DNA from: Methylococcaceae bacterium NSP1-1
GTDB taxonomy: Bacteria > Pseudomonadota > Gammaproteobacteria > Methylococcales > Methylomonadaceae
Direction: 5' to 3'
Assembly (NCBI GenBank): GCA_002256465.1
Contig: NQJG01000139.1
Coordinates: 1-6,476, forward strand
Length of the DNA stretch: 6,476 bases
In this document: piece after piece, positions 1 to 6,476 of the stretch
Numbering within the stretch: the first letter of the stretch is position 1
How the letters are laid out: each line of letters opens with the position of its first letter
Program-made: the position numbers and the translations under genes
The notes under the pieces: model-generated
Database searches by the model: none
What the model was told of the DNA's origin: nothing
What the model saw: only the letters and a program-made list of their open reading frames with translations

Positions 1-412
<412 letters not shown>

Positions 413-539
413 AAATCAGCAGCTTTGCGTCTCAATAAGATGAGGCGCCAATCTTGGCTCGACATCAGAATTAAACGTTAAAATGTCTTTTTACGTGTTG
501 TTCTTGTGTCGATTATTTGTTAACATCACTTACAATCAT

Positions 540-556
540 CACAAGCACCCACACAA
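540..556 (-). promoter_or_regulatory. rrn leader processing segment (RNase III stem-type, boxC-like)
   Basis: The minus strand reads TTGTGTGGGTGCTTGTGA, closely resembling the CTGTGTGGGCACT element of the E. coli 16S leader. There this part of the leader pairs with sequence downstream of 16S to form the long stem cut by RNase III. The partner strand would lie beyond the left edge, so the pairing cannot be verified. Between here and the 16S start are smaller hairpins, the clearest at 427-448 (8-bp arms with one mismatch and a 6-nt loop). Confidence 0.6.
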
Positions 557-572
557 ATTATTTTGATCGAGT

Positions 573-584
573 TGTTAAAGAGCG
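573..584 (-). promoter_or_regulatory. rrn boxA antitermination element
   Basis: The minus strand reads CGCTCTTTAACA, differing at one base from the E. coli rrn boxA (TGCTCTTTAACA). In the nascent RNA, boxA binds NusB-NusE (S10) and the wider Nus/SuhB antitermination complex, which lets RNA polymerase transcribe the long untranslated operon without Rho termination. Its position just after the promoter-proximal hairpin and ~160 nt before mature 16S is the usual one. Confidence 0.9.
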
Positions 585-586
585 TT

Positions 587-600
587 GAGACCGGAGCCTC
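587..600 (-). promoter_or_regulatory. boxB-like hairpin in the rrn leader
   Basis: On the minus strand GAGGC-TCCG-GTCTC folds into a 5-bp stem (one G-U pair) capped by a UCCG loop, which belongs to the stable UNCG tetraloop class. It lies a few nucleotides after the predicted start of the nearest promoter and 2 nt before boxA, exactly where rrn operons carry boxB. The role in antitermination is inferred from position. Confidence 0.65.
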
Positions 601-613
601 GTTGAGTCGGCCT

Positions 614-641
614 ATTATACAGAGCCGATTCAGTTTGTCAA
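614..641 (-). promoter_or_regulatory. rrn promoter nearest to 16S (third of three)
   Basis: This is a full-consensus sigma70 promoter: -35 TTGACA at 636-641, a 16-bp spacer ending in TG, and -10 TATAAT at 614-619. The sequence after the -10 (AGGCCGAC) is a G+C-rich discriminator, the hallmark of stringently controlled stable-RNA promoters (ppGpp/DksA). The predicted start is near 607, giving a leader of ~195 nt before mature 16S. A-rich sequence upstream (about 653-666) could act as an UP element. Confidence 0.9.
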
Positions 642-708
642 CACCGTGTCGACAGTTTGTTTTCCGTAATCCCTCAGAGCAAAACCGCTTAACCCGAAGA
701 AGCCGACC

Positions 709-736
709 ATTTTAACCTGCCTGGCCAATTTGTCAA
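709..736 (-). promoter_or_regulatory. rrn promoter, middle of three
   Basis: The -35 is TTGACA (731-736), followed by a 16-bp spacer and -10 TAAAAT (709-714). The discriminator (GGTCGGC) is G+C-rich, as in growth-rate and stringently controlled rRNA promoters. An A-tract on the minus strand at about 750-757 lies in UP-element position. It sits 95 bp upstream of the 16S-proximal promoter. Confidence 0.8.
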
Positions 737-801
737 TAGCCCGTATCAACTTTTTTAAACCTCCTTCTCTTCAGGAGCACCCTGACTCGAAAGAACTGCT
801 T

Positions 802-829
802 ATTATACAGACAACATTGTTGCCGTCAA
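802..829 (-). promoter_or_regulatory. rrn promoter farthest from 16S, overlapping the tyrS stop
   Basis: The -35 is TTGACG (824-829), with a 16-bp spacer and a perfect -10 TATAAT (802-807). The -35 hexamer contains the TGA stop codon of tyrS (826-828). A-rich sequence in the last tyrS codons (about 833-841) is in UP-element position. Unlike the other two, its discriminator (AAGCAGT) is not G+C-rich, so it may respond less to the stringent response. Its -10 is 93 bp upstream of the middle promoter's -10. Confidence 0.75.
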
Positions 830-2022
830 GAAGTTATTTTTACTCGAGCGAACTTTCTTTTTCCTACTTGATAAACGCTTTCGGCATTTACTGGTATTTC
901 CAGCTTTGGATCGGAAACTTTTTCTCCATTAATCTTTACTGCACCTTGATTTATCAGCCTGATAGCTTCAGACGTACTTCCTGTTAAACCGGCATCTTTC
1001 AATAAATTCGCAATACAATAACCGCTGCCCTCAATTTTTAATTCCAACTCATCCATTTCATCAGGTATTGCGCCACGCTGAAATCTGGCTTCAAAATTTT
1101 CCAGCGCCTTACGGGCCGCGTCCGCGTCATGAAATCTTTCAATAATTTCCTGTGCCAACTTTACTTTATAATTGCGAGGATTCGCCCCTTGCTCACATTC
1201 CTGCATCCATAACTTAATTTCCGCCATCGGCCGGAAACTCAGCAATTCAAAATACCGCCACATCAATTCATCAGATATGGACATTAATTTACCAAACATA
1301 TCATCAGCAGCGTCCGCTATACCAATATAGTTGTTAAGCGACTTGGACATTTTCTGCACGCCATCCAAGCCCTCAAGAATTGGCATAGTTATAACAACCT
1401 GTGGCTTCTGTCCAAAAACTTCTTGTAACTGACGTCCAACCAATAAATTAAACTTTTGATCCGTCCCACCCAATTCCACGTCTGCTTTCATTGCTACGGA
1501 ATCATAACCTTGTATAAGTGGATACAGAAATTCGTGAATAGCAATTGGCTGCCCACCCTTAAATCGCTTACTAAAATCATCCCGTTCCAGCATCCTGGCC
1601 ACCGTATGTTTCGCAGCCAATTGAATCAAATCTGCTGGCGACATTGCATTCATCCAACTTGAATTAAACATAACTAAAGTTTTAGTCGGATCCAGAATCT
1701 TGAAAATCTGTTCCTCATAAGTCTTCGCATTATCTATAACCTCATCCCTGGTTAATGGTTTGCGGGTAACATTTTTCCCTGTTGGATCACCAATCATCCC
1801 TGTAAAGTCGCCGATCAGAAACAGAACTTCATGCCCTAAGTCTTGAAACTGCTTTAATTTGTTGATGAGTACCGTATGCCCCAAATGCAAATCCGGTGCT
1901 GTAGGGTCAAAGCCCGCCTTAATCCGCAGAGGCCGCCCCTCTTCCAGTTTTTTAATTAACTCTTGTTCGACTAAAACCTCATCAGTCCCTCTTAGAAGGA
2001 TTGCCAATACGTCCTCTTGCAA
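826..2022 (-). CDS. tyrS: tyrosyl-tRNA synthetase (class I, ~400-residue TyrZ-like type)
   Basis: This cytoplasmic enzyme charges tRNA-Tyr with tyrosine using ATP. The 398-residue protein has the class I signatures HLGH (46-49) and KMSKS (224-228). Between them lies the tyrosine-binding stretch [15 protein letters not shown] (167-181) followed by [10 protein letters not shown]-terminal S4 RNA-binding domain (about 335-395) is complete. The length matches the ~400-residue subtype found beside rrn in Pseudomonas (tyrZ), as I recall it, rather than the ~424-residue E. coli TyrS. The start is TTG at 2020-2022, because no ATG or GTG occurs upstream before the in-frame stop and a GGAG ribosome-binding site sits 7 nt before it. 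No terminator was found after the stop, and the first rrn promoter begins on the stop codon itself, so tyrS transcripts probably run into the rRNA operon. Confidence 0.97.
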   Translation of the reverse strand: MQEDVLAILLRGTDEVLVEQELIKKLEEGRPLRIKAGFDPTAPDLHLGHTVLINKLKQFQDLGHEVLFLIGDFTGMIGDPTGKNVTRKPLTRDEVIDNAKTYEEQIFKILDPTKTLVMFNSSWMNAMSPADLIQLAAKHTVARMLERDDFSKRFKGGQPIAIHEFLYPLIQGYDSVAMKADVELGGTDQKFNLLVGRQLQEVFGQKPQVVITMPILEGLDGVQKMSKSLNNYIGIADAADDMFGKLMSISDELMWRYFELLSFRPMAEIKLWMQECEQGANPRNYKVKLAQEIIERFHDADAARKALENFEARFQRGAIPDEMDELELKIEGSGYCIANLLKDAGLTGSTSEAIRLINQGAVKINGEKVSDPKLEIPVNAESVYQVGKRKFARVKITS

Positions 2023-2058
2023 TTTCTTTCTCCAAATTAAATCTTTATAAATAATATC

Positions 2059-2064
2059 ATTATA
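2059..2064 (-). promoter_or_regulatory. candidate -10 box for tyrS
   Basis: A perfect TATAAT on the minus strand lies 37 bp before the tyrS TTG start, in the 185-bp gap between divergent tyrS and the M23 gene. No good -35 is visible at 16-18 bp upstream (best are TTCTGC or CTGCCG). The region is very A+T-rich, so a chance match is possible. Confidence 0.4.
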
Positions 2065-2113
2065 GAATTAATGATCAGCTCGGCAGAATAAATATTTTTA
2101 TCGTGCCTGTAAA

Positions 2114-2143
2114 TTGGTAAAACCTTCAAAAAACCCTTAAAAT
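2114..2143 (+). promoter_or_regulatory. candidate promoter for the M23 peptidase gene
   Basis: TTGGTA (2114-2119), an 18-bp spacer and TAAAAT (2138-2143) form a plausible sigma70 promoter pointing towards the GTG at 2208, leaving a ~58-nt leader. The match is moderate and the surroundings are A+T-rich. Confidence 0.35.
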
Positions 2144-2207
2144 GGCTTTTAGTGAAAACTTTAGAGTTCCTATTTTGAATAAATTCCACCTACTTAGTTA
2201 ACTTTTC

Positions 2208-3384
2208 GTGAAAAATAAATTTTATACATCCATATTATGGATAGGTTTAGTTCTTGCCAACACGACTAGTTACGCTAAACCTGCCCACTATAAACATTCC
2301 AGTTTTTCTACCAAGGGCGTCAAAATGTCTTCACGGCATGCAACCGGCCGCAAAAGGCACTCAATAGACAACCATTTTTCTAACGTTTCCAATAACCGAA
2401 AAAGAACAAGATTACGCTCTATTTTTAGCGCCCAAAGGATAGACAGAAGATCTCCATCAATTTCAATCAGAAATGATTTCGTGTTTGAAACAAATCAGGA
2501 TGAGCCATATATAAAACATACTGAAAACAATGAGCGCATTCACTCCTTTATAGCCGCCCATAATAAAAACGATCTTATTAATAACGCGACTAACTATAGC
2601 GATGAAGTATCCCGTCATATCAACAGCGTTCATGGAACTATTAACTCCTCTCTAACGTTAGCAACTCAGAAAGCAGGCCTGTCAAATGAGTTGATTTTGC
2701 AGCTCACGAATATTTTCGCCTGGGACATCGACTTTGCTACTAACTTACATCACGGCGATCAATTCACCGTTGTTTATGAGGAAACAAGGATTGGCAATAA
2801 TTCATCCGATAGCCAGATTATTGCCGCTGAATTTGTTAATCAAGGCCGAATATTAACTGCCATCAGGTATAAGTACTCCTGTTGATTTTGTACGCATCAG
2901 TTCCGGTTTTGATACACATCGTAGACACCCAATACTCAACAGGATTCGAGCACATAAGGGTGTTGATTATGCTGCAAGGACGGGCACACCGGTAAAGTCA
3001 GCAGGAGATGGTGAAGTGACTTTTCGCGGCAGGAAAGGTGGCTATGGACAAGTAATGATAGTCAAGCATGGTGAACACTATGAAACGCTTTACGCACATC
3101 TTTCTGATTTTAAAGAAGGACTTGAGAGCGGCGACTTGGTAAAACAAGGTGAAATCATTGGTTATGTCGGCCAAACCGGCTTGGCAACCGGCCCTCATTT
3201 ACATTATGAATTCCGTGTTGATGGCGTTCACCGTAATCCGGAAACACTTAATCTGGCACAGTCATATCCGCTACATGCAGAGGTATTGGCCGACTTCAAA
3301 GCACAAACCCAACCCCTCTTAGCTCAACTAAACAATACCAAAGCAAAATCGTTATTTGCTAAAAACCAGTACGACTATAATTGA
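2208..3384 (+). pseudogene. secreted M23-family peptidoglycan endopeptidase, disrupted by deletion and frameshift
   Basis: Intact relatives (MepM-like, ~450-475 residues) cut peptide cross-links in periplasmic peptidoglycan. The first part (2208-2885, 225 residues, GTG start, no clear ribosome-binding site) has a signal peptide (residues 1-23, ending SYA), a Lys/Arg/His/Ser-rich stretch (24-82), then the conserved pre-catalytic region (138-222) with IFAWDIDFATNL and AAEFVNQG. It stops at TGA 2883-2885. The next frame, open from 2857, carries a complete M23 domain: HKGVD (codons 2953-2967), GGYG, YAHLS and TGPHLHYE (HxH at 3196-3204). It ends at 3384. Relatives have about 20 more residues (a YYTP-G-LRKAFLR stretch) between AIRYK and TPVDF; here the two abut in different frames near 2873. 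A GTG at 3016 opens the second part but lies after the first metal-ligand motif, so it would not give an active enzyme. In context it sits divergent from tyrS and convergent with erpA. A functional gene read by frameshifting is less likely. Confidence 0.75.
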
Positions 3385-3395
3385 CTTTATGAAAC

Positions 3396-3426
3396 AAGGG
3401 CGACGGCTCAGTCGCCCTTAAATTTT
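3396..3426. terminator. bidirectional hairpin terminator between the M23 gene and erpA
   Basis: A perfect 9-bp stem (3396-3404 with 3411-3419, AAGGGCGAC/GTCGCCCTT) with a 6-nt loop is followed on the plus strand by AAATTTT, giving a U-tract. On the minus strand it starts 7 nt past the erpA stop and is followed by the weaker run TTGTTTC. It lies between two convergent genes and probably serves both, better on the plus strand. Confidence 0.8.
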
Positions 3427-3758
3427 CAAGCCGAAAAAGAAGAGCCGCAACCACACGTGGTAGTAGCATTTGGATTACGGATTACAAACTGCGCACCTGA
3501 TAAGTCTTCTTTATAATCAACTTCAGCACCCGCCAAATACTGAATACTCATCGAATCAATCAGTACCGTGACACCGCCGTTTTCAACGCTGGTATCATCC
3601 TCATTGACTTCTTCATCGAAGGTAAAGCCATATTGAAAACCTGAACATCCACCGCCTGAAACATATACTCGCAACTTCAGATTATCATTACCTTCCTCGG
3701 CAATTAGTTCGCTCACTTTAGAAGCAGCACTGTCAGTAAAAATAATTGGATTAGCCAT
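3426..3758 (-). CDS. erpA: A-type iron-sulfur cluster carrier ErpA
   Basis: ErpA delivers Fe-S clusters from the assembly machinery to apo-enzymes; in E. coli it is essential for maturing the isoprenoid enzymes IspG and IspH. The 110-residue protein is a full-length HesB/IscA-family member (E. coli ErpA has 114) with the three cluster-binding cysteines: C38 in [11 protein letters not shown], and C102 and C104 in the C-terminal CGCGSSF. The close match along the whole length ([36 protein letters not shown]) marks it as ErpA rather than IscA or SufA. The ATG at 3756-3758 matches the family start; its ribosome-binding site is weak (GAG about 12 nt upstream). It follows argC by 67 bp on the same strand but has its own promoter in that gap. 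Confidence 0.96.
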   Translation of the reverse strand: MANPIIFTDSAASKVSELIAEEGNDNLKLRVYVSGGGCSGFQYGFTFDEEVNEDDTSVENGGVTVLIDSMSIQYLAGAEVDYKEDLSGAQFVIRNPNATTTCGCGSSFSA

Positions 3759-3793
3759 AAAAATATAACACTCTATAAAATAAATTTAATTAA

Positions 3794-3822
3794 ATTATGA
3801 CTATACCTAGCGTTATAGTCAA
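3794..3822 (-). promoter_or_regulatory. erpA promoter with inverted repeat spanning the spacer
   Basis: The -35 is TTGACT (3817-3822), then a 17-bp spacer and -10 CATAAT (3794-3799), each one base from consensus. The predicted start is near 3787, leaving a ~28-nt leader before erpA. A perfect 7-bp inverted repeat GACTATA-8 nt-TATAGTC (3799-3820) runs from the last bases of the -35 to the first base of the -10, where a repressor would block polymerase. It does not fit the IscR type 1 or type 2 consensus as I remember them. The hairpin could also form at the end of argC mRNA, but it lacks a proper U-tract. Confidence 0.7.
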
Positions 3823-3825
3823 GAT

Positions 3826-4860
3826 TTATGGATACAGAGCTATTATCTGCAAACCGGTGTCTTCTTTTAAACCGAACATCAAATTCATGTTCTGAACGGC
3901 TTGCCCCGCTGCGCCCTTAACCAGGTTATCAATCACCGATAAAACGACAATCGTTTGCTTGCCTTGCGGTTGATGAATAGAAATCTGGCAGTTATTACTG
4001 CCCCGTACATTGCGCGTGTCCGGATGCGAACCTTGCGGCAAGACATCAACAAATACTTCATTCCGGTAACGTTGTTCATACAAGGCTTGTATATCTTCCA
4101 ACTTCGCGCCGGAAAGCTGTCCATATAACGTGGCATGAATCCCGCGTATCATTGGTGTTAAATGCGGTACAAAGGTTAACTCCACCGGCTCTCCGGCGGA
4201 AAGCGTCAGTCCCTGTTCAATTTCCGGCAGATGGCGATGCCCACTCGCCGCATAGGCTTTAAAACTTTCGCCCGTTTCCCCCATTAAGGTAGTCAACTCG
4301 GCTTTACGCCCTGCCCCACTGACACCGGATTTAACATCGGCAATTAGATGATTAACATCTATCAAACCATTTTCAATCAGCGGTAAAAAACCCAGTTGCA
4401 CCGCCGTAGGATAGCAACCCGGACAAGCAATTAATTTAGCTTGTTTAATCGCCTCGCGATTTACCTCCGGCAAGCCATAAACCGCCTCAGCAATTAAATA
4501 GGGACATGTGTGTTCCATACCATACCAGCGACTCCATTCTTTCGCGTCTTTCAGCCTAAAGTCCGCCGATAAGTCAATGACCTTAATACCTCTTGCTAAC
4601 AACTCCCCAGCCAACAGCATCGCAGTTCCATTGGGCGTGGCAAAAAACAGCACATCACATTGAGCCAAGTTATCAATGTCTGGCGCACTAAATTCCACGT
4701 CAATGTAGCCACGCAAGCTGGGATATAAAGCATCCACCCTCAAACCCGCATCTGCGCGTGAAGTCACCACCGCCACTTCAATCTCGGCATGCAAGGCTAA
4801 AATCCGCAACAATTCAACACCCGTATAACCCGTTCCACCCACAATACCTGCACGAATCAT
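3826..4860 (-). CDS. argC: N-acetyl-gamma-glutamyl-phosphate reductase
   Basis: ArgC catalyses the third step of arginine (ornithine) biosynthesis, the NADPH-dependent reduction of N-acetylglutamyl phosphate to the semialdehyde, in the cytoplasm. The 344-residue protein has the N-terminal NADP-binding GGTGYTG (8-14), the active-site cysteine C149 in [17 protein letters not shown] (207-214) with the histidine region thought to act as base, [11 protein letters not shown] (231-241), and the C-terminal [14 protein letters not shown]. The frame is open to 4923, adding 21 residues, but I chose the ATG at 4858-4860. There the protein starts [14 protein letters not shown] as in the family, the length is typical, and AGGA lies 8 nt upstream. 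It is divergent from the quinone oxidoreductase gene across an 83-bp gap, and lies upstream of and co-directional with erpA. No other arginine gene is nearby. Confidence 0.97.
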   Translation of the reverse strand: MIRAGIVGGTGYTGVELLRILALHAEIEVAVVTSRADAGLRVDALYPSLRGYIDVEFSAPDIDNLAQCDVLFFATPNGTAMLLAGELLARGIKVIDLSADFRLKDAKEWSRWYGMEHTCPYLIAEAVYGLPEVNREAIKQAKLIACPGCYPTAVQLGFLPLIENGLIDVNHLIADVKSGVSGAGRKAELTTLMGETGESFKAYAASGHRHLPEIEQGLTLSAGEPVELTFVPHLTPMIRGIHATLYGQLSGAKLEDIQALYEQRYRNEVFVDVLPQGSHPDTRNVRGSNNCQISIHQPQGKQTIVVLSVIDNLVKGAAGQAVQNMNLMFGLKEDTGLQIIALYP

Positions 4861-4881
4861 CTGTTTTATCCTACTCACACA

Positions 4882-4911
4882 TTGTTTATAAAAATAATCG
4901 AAGCATATAAT
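4882..4911 (+). promoter_or_regulatory. candidate promoter for the quinone oxidoreductase-sulfurtransferase operon
   Basis: TTGTTT (4882-4887), an 18-bp spacer and a perfect TATAAT (4906-4911) point towards the ATG at 4944, with a predicted start near 4918. It lies in the 83-bp gap divergent from argC. A convincing argC promoter on the other strand was not found; the candidates there are weak. Confidence 0.5.
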
Positions 4912-4943
4912 AACCTCATCCAACTTTTTACAGAACCCAACTT

Positions 4944-5927
4944 ATGCAGCTTACCAATAGCATGCGAGCCATAGAAATTGTAGCAAAGGCTTTAAAACTG
5001 ACTAAACGTCCTATTCCCACGCCAGCGGATTATCAGGTATTAATTAAAATAGTCGCTGCTGGCGTTAATCGCCCCGATATTATGCAGCGTAAGGGTTTAT
5101 ACCCTGCTCCTTCCGGCGCATCCGATATACCAGGTTTGGAAATCGCAGGGACTGTCGTGGCAACAGGCGCGGCTGTCAGCCATCTAAAACCTGGCGACAG
5201 CGTTTGTGCCTTAGTGACGGGCGGCGGTTATGCTGAATATTGTCTAGCCTCCGCAGCCTTATGCTTGCCCATACCCGAAGGCTTGTCTTTTATACAAGCA
5301 GCCGCATTACCTGAAACTTTTTTCACCGTCTGGAGTACCGTATTTGACCGTGCCCATCTGCTGCCAAATGAAACTCTGCTGGTACATGGCGGTAGCAGTG
5401 GTATAGGCACGGCGGCAATACAACTCGCCAAGGCTTTTCACGCTAAAGTCATCGTCACCGCCGGCTCGGAAGCTAAATGTCAATTCTGCATGGAACTCGG
5501 CGCGGATGACGCCATTAACTACAAAGAACAGGATTTTGTTGAAGAAACCAACCGGCTTACTGATAATAAAGGAGTAGATGTCATTCTGGATATGATAGGA
5601 GGGGATTATTTTCCGCGTAACCTGAAATGTATGGCATCAGAGGCTCGGCTGGTACAAATAGCCATCCAAAACGGTGCTAAAGCTGAAATCAACTTGTTAC
5701 CCATTATGCTGAAAAGACTAACCATAACCGGATCAACATTAAGAACCAGAAATGATGCCTTTAAAGCCCACATTGCCCAAAAACTGTATAAAAACGTCTG
5801 GCCTTTACTAGCAACCGGAAAAGTCAAACCCGTTATTTATTCCACCTTTGCACTTAATGATGCAGCCTTTGCCCATGAGCTCATAGAAAGCAGCCGACAC
5901 ATCGGCAAAATAATATTAGAGGTATAA
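4944..5927 (+). CDS. NAD(P)H:quinone oxidoreductase, zinc-independent MDR superfamily (PIG3-like)
   Basis: This is a cytoplasmic medium-chain dehydrogenase/reductase expected to reduce quinones with NAD(P)H. The 327-residue protein has the GroES-like N-terminal part with VNRPDIMQRKGLYPAPSGASDIPGLEIAG (42-70) and GGGYAEYC (93-100). The Rossmann cofactor site is HGGSSGIGTAAIQLAKAF (148-165), followed by GVDVILDMIGGDYF and a C-terminal HIGKIILEV. These strings match the PIG3-type quinone oxidoreductases (TIGR02824 family) closely; the zinc-binding residues of alcohol dehydrogenases are absent. The segment between MRAIEI and the RPIPTP motif is a few residues shorter than usual, lacking the typical GGPEV. 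The start is uncertain: the family start corresponds to the internal ATG at 4962, and neither ATG has a clear ribosome-binding site. The stop is 4 nt before the sulfurtransferase gene, so the two form an operon. The physiological substrate is not shown. Confidence 0.9.
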   Translation: MQLTNSMRAIEIVAKALKLTKRPIPTPADYQVLIKIVAAGVNRPDIMQRKGLYPAPSGASDIPGLEIAGTVVATGAAVSHLKPGDSVCALVTGGGYAEYCLASAALCLPIPEGLSFIQAAALPETFFTVWSTVFDRAHLLPNETLLVHGGSSGIGTAAIQLAKAFHAKVIVTAGSEAKCQFCMELGADDAINYKEQDFVEETNRLTDNKGVDVILDMIGGDYFPRNLKCMASEARLVQIAIQNGAKAEINLLPIMLKRLTITGSTLRTRNDAFKAHIAQKLYKNVWPLLATGKVKPVIYSTFALNDAAFAHELIESSRHIGKIILEV

Positions 5928-5931
5928 ACAC

Positions 5932-6476
5932 ATGACTTACACCACGCTTGTTTCTCCTGCCACACTCGATCAAAATCTTAATAACCCCAAATGGGTGATT
6001 GTGGATTGCCGCTTTTCTCTGGCGAATATTGATGCTGGTGGTTATGCTTATCGCCATGGACATATACCCCATGCCCGTTATGCCCATTTGAATAAAGACC
6101 TATCCTCACCCATCACCGCCTTTACTGGCCGCCATCCTCTTCCCGACTTTACACTTTTGGCAAAAAAACTGGGGGCTTGGGGCATAGCCAATGACAGCCA
6201 GGTGGTCGTTTATGACGATGCCGGCGGCGCGTTTGCAGCGCGCTTATGGTGGTTATTACGAAGTTTGGGGCACGACAACGTTGCCGTATTGAATGGCGGT
6301 ATCCAGCACTGGCAAAAACAAGGCTTTTCCCTAACCACTACCTTGCCCACCATCCAATCCACCACCTTCCGACCGTATCTAAATACCGATCACTGGCTCA
6401 ATGCCTCACAAGTCCAGAACAGTCTCGCTGAAAAAACGATATGCCTGATTGACGCCCGAACGCCCGAACGCTATCG
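5932..6476 (+). CDS. rhodanese-type sulfurtransferase (thiosulfate/3-mercaptopyruvate), 3' end outside the window
   Basis: This enzyme family moves sulfur from thiosulfate or 3-mercaptopyruvate to cyanide or thiol acceptors. About 181 codons are visible of an expected ~280. They cover the whole first rhodanese domain (roughly residues 6-124), with VIVDCRF (22-28), the GHIPHARYAHL stretch, GRHPLPD, VVVYDDAGGAFAARLWWLL and GHDNVAVLNGG, then the start of the second domain (LIDARTPERY). In two-domain members the catalytic cysteine sits in the second domain, which lies beyond the right edge, so activity and the TST/MST (SseA) distinction cannot be judged. The ATG is preceded by GAGG 9 nt upstream and follows the quinone oxidoreductase stop by 4 nt, indicating co-transcription and possibly translational coupling. 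No sequence defect is seen in the visible part. Confidence 0.93.
   Translation, partial: MTYTTLVSPATLDQNLNNPKWVIVDCRFSLANIDAGGYAYRHGHIPHARYAHLNKDLSSPITAFTGRHPLPDFTLLAKKLGAWGIANDSQVVVYDDAGGAFAARLWWLLRSLGHDNVAVLNGGIQHWQKQGFSLTTTLPTIQSTTFRPYLNTDHWLNASQVQNSLAEKTICLIDARTPERY

Noticed and set aside
769..782. Small hairpin (CAGG-CCTG arms) after tyrS as a terminator
   Set aside because: The stem is only about 4 bp and is not followed by a U-tract.
730..987. 85-codon plus-strand frame over the end of tyrS
   Set aside because: It is antisense to the tyrS S4 domain and the rrn promoters, without recognisable protein features.
2131..2151. Imperfect A/T-rich dyad (AAAACCCTTAAAATGGCTTTT)
   Set aside because: The central bases do not pair and the A+T bias makes it likely by chance; it overlaps the candidate M23 promoter.
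3016..3384. Separate short M23 gene starting at GTG 3016
   Set aside because: The start falls inside the M23 domain, after the HxxxD metal-ligand motif, and conserved family sequence continues upstream in the same frame; it is a fragment of the disrupted gene.
4861..4923. 21-residue N-terminal extension of ArgC from an upstream ATG
   Set aside because: The family begins at MIRAGIVGG; the ATG at 4860 has AGGA 8 nt upstream, and the extension would cover the divergent promoter region.

Overview
The window is an ordinary chromosomal housekeeping region of a gammaproteobacterium. It contains the first ~412 nt of a 16S rRNA gene on the minus strand, whose V1-V2 sequence resembles, from memory, type I methanotrophs (Methylococcales such as Methylomonas or Methylobacter). 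The order argC - erpA - M23 peptidase - tyrS - rrn also matches what I recall of the Pseudomonas chromosome. The family-level call is an inference; gammaproteobacterium is secure. I saw no mobile element, CRISPR array, phage gene or defence system.

Left part (1-825): the 5' end of 16S rRNA and its leader, transcribed leftwards out of the window. The leader has three tandem sigma70-type promoters, each with a 16-bp spacer, then a boxB-like hairpin, a boxA antitermination element, and a conserved leader segment of the RNase III processing-stem type. The farthest promoter has its -35 box on the stop codon of tyrS.

Middle part (826-3425): tyrS (minus, TTG start) and, divergently, a secreted M23-family cell-wall endopeptidase gene. 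The peptidase gene is disrupted: a conserved stretch before the catalytic domain is missing and the frame changes there, so I call it a pseudogene. A bidirectional hairpin terminator separates it from erpA.

Right part (3426-6476): erpA (Fe-S carrier) and argC (arginine biosynthesis) on the minus strand. erpA has its own good promoter, which contains a perfect 7-bp inverted repeat. Divergent from argC is a plus-strand operon of a zinc-independent NAD(P)H:quinone oxidoreductase and a two-domain rhodanese/3-mercaptopyruvate sulfurtransferase, the latter cut by the window edge. The genes are functionally unrelated; their grouping is a conserved neighbourhood rather than one pathway. Translation and ribosome synthesis (tyrS, rrn) are co-directional with no visible terminator between them.
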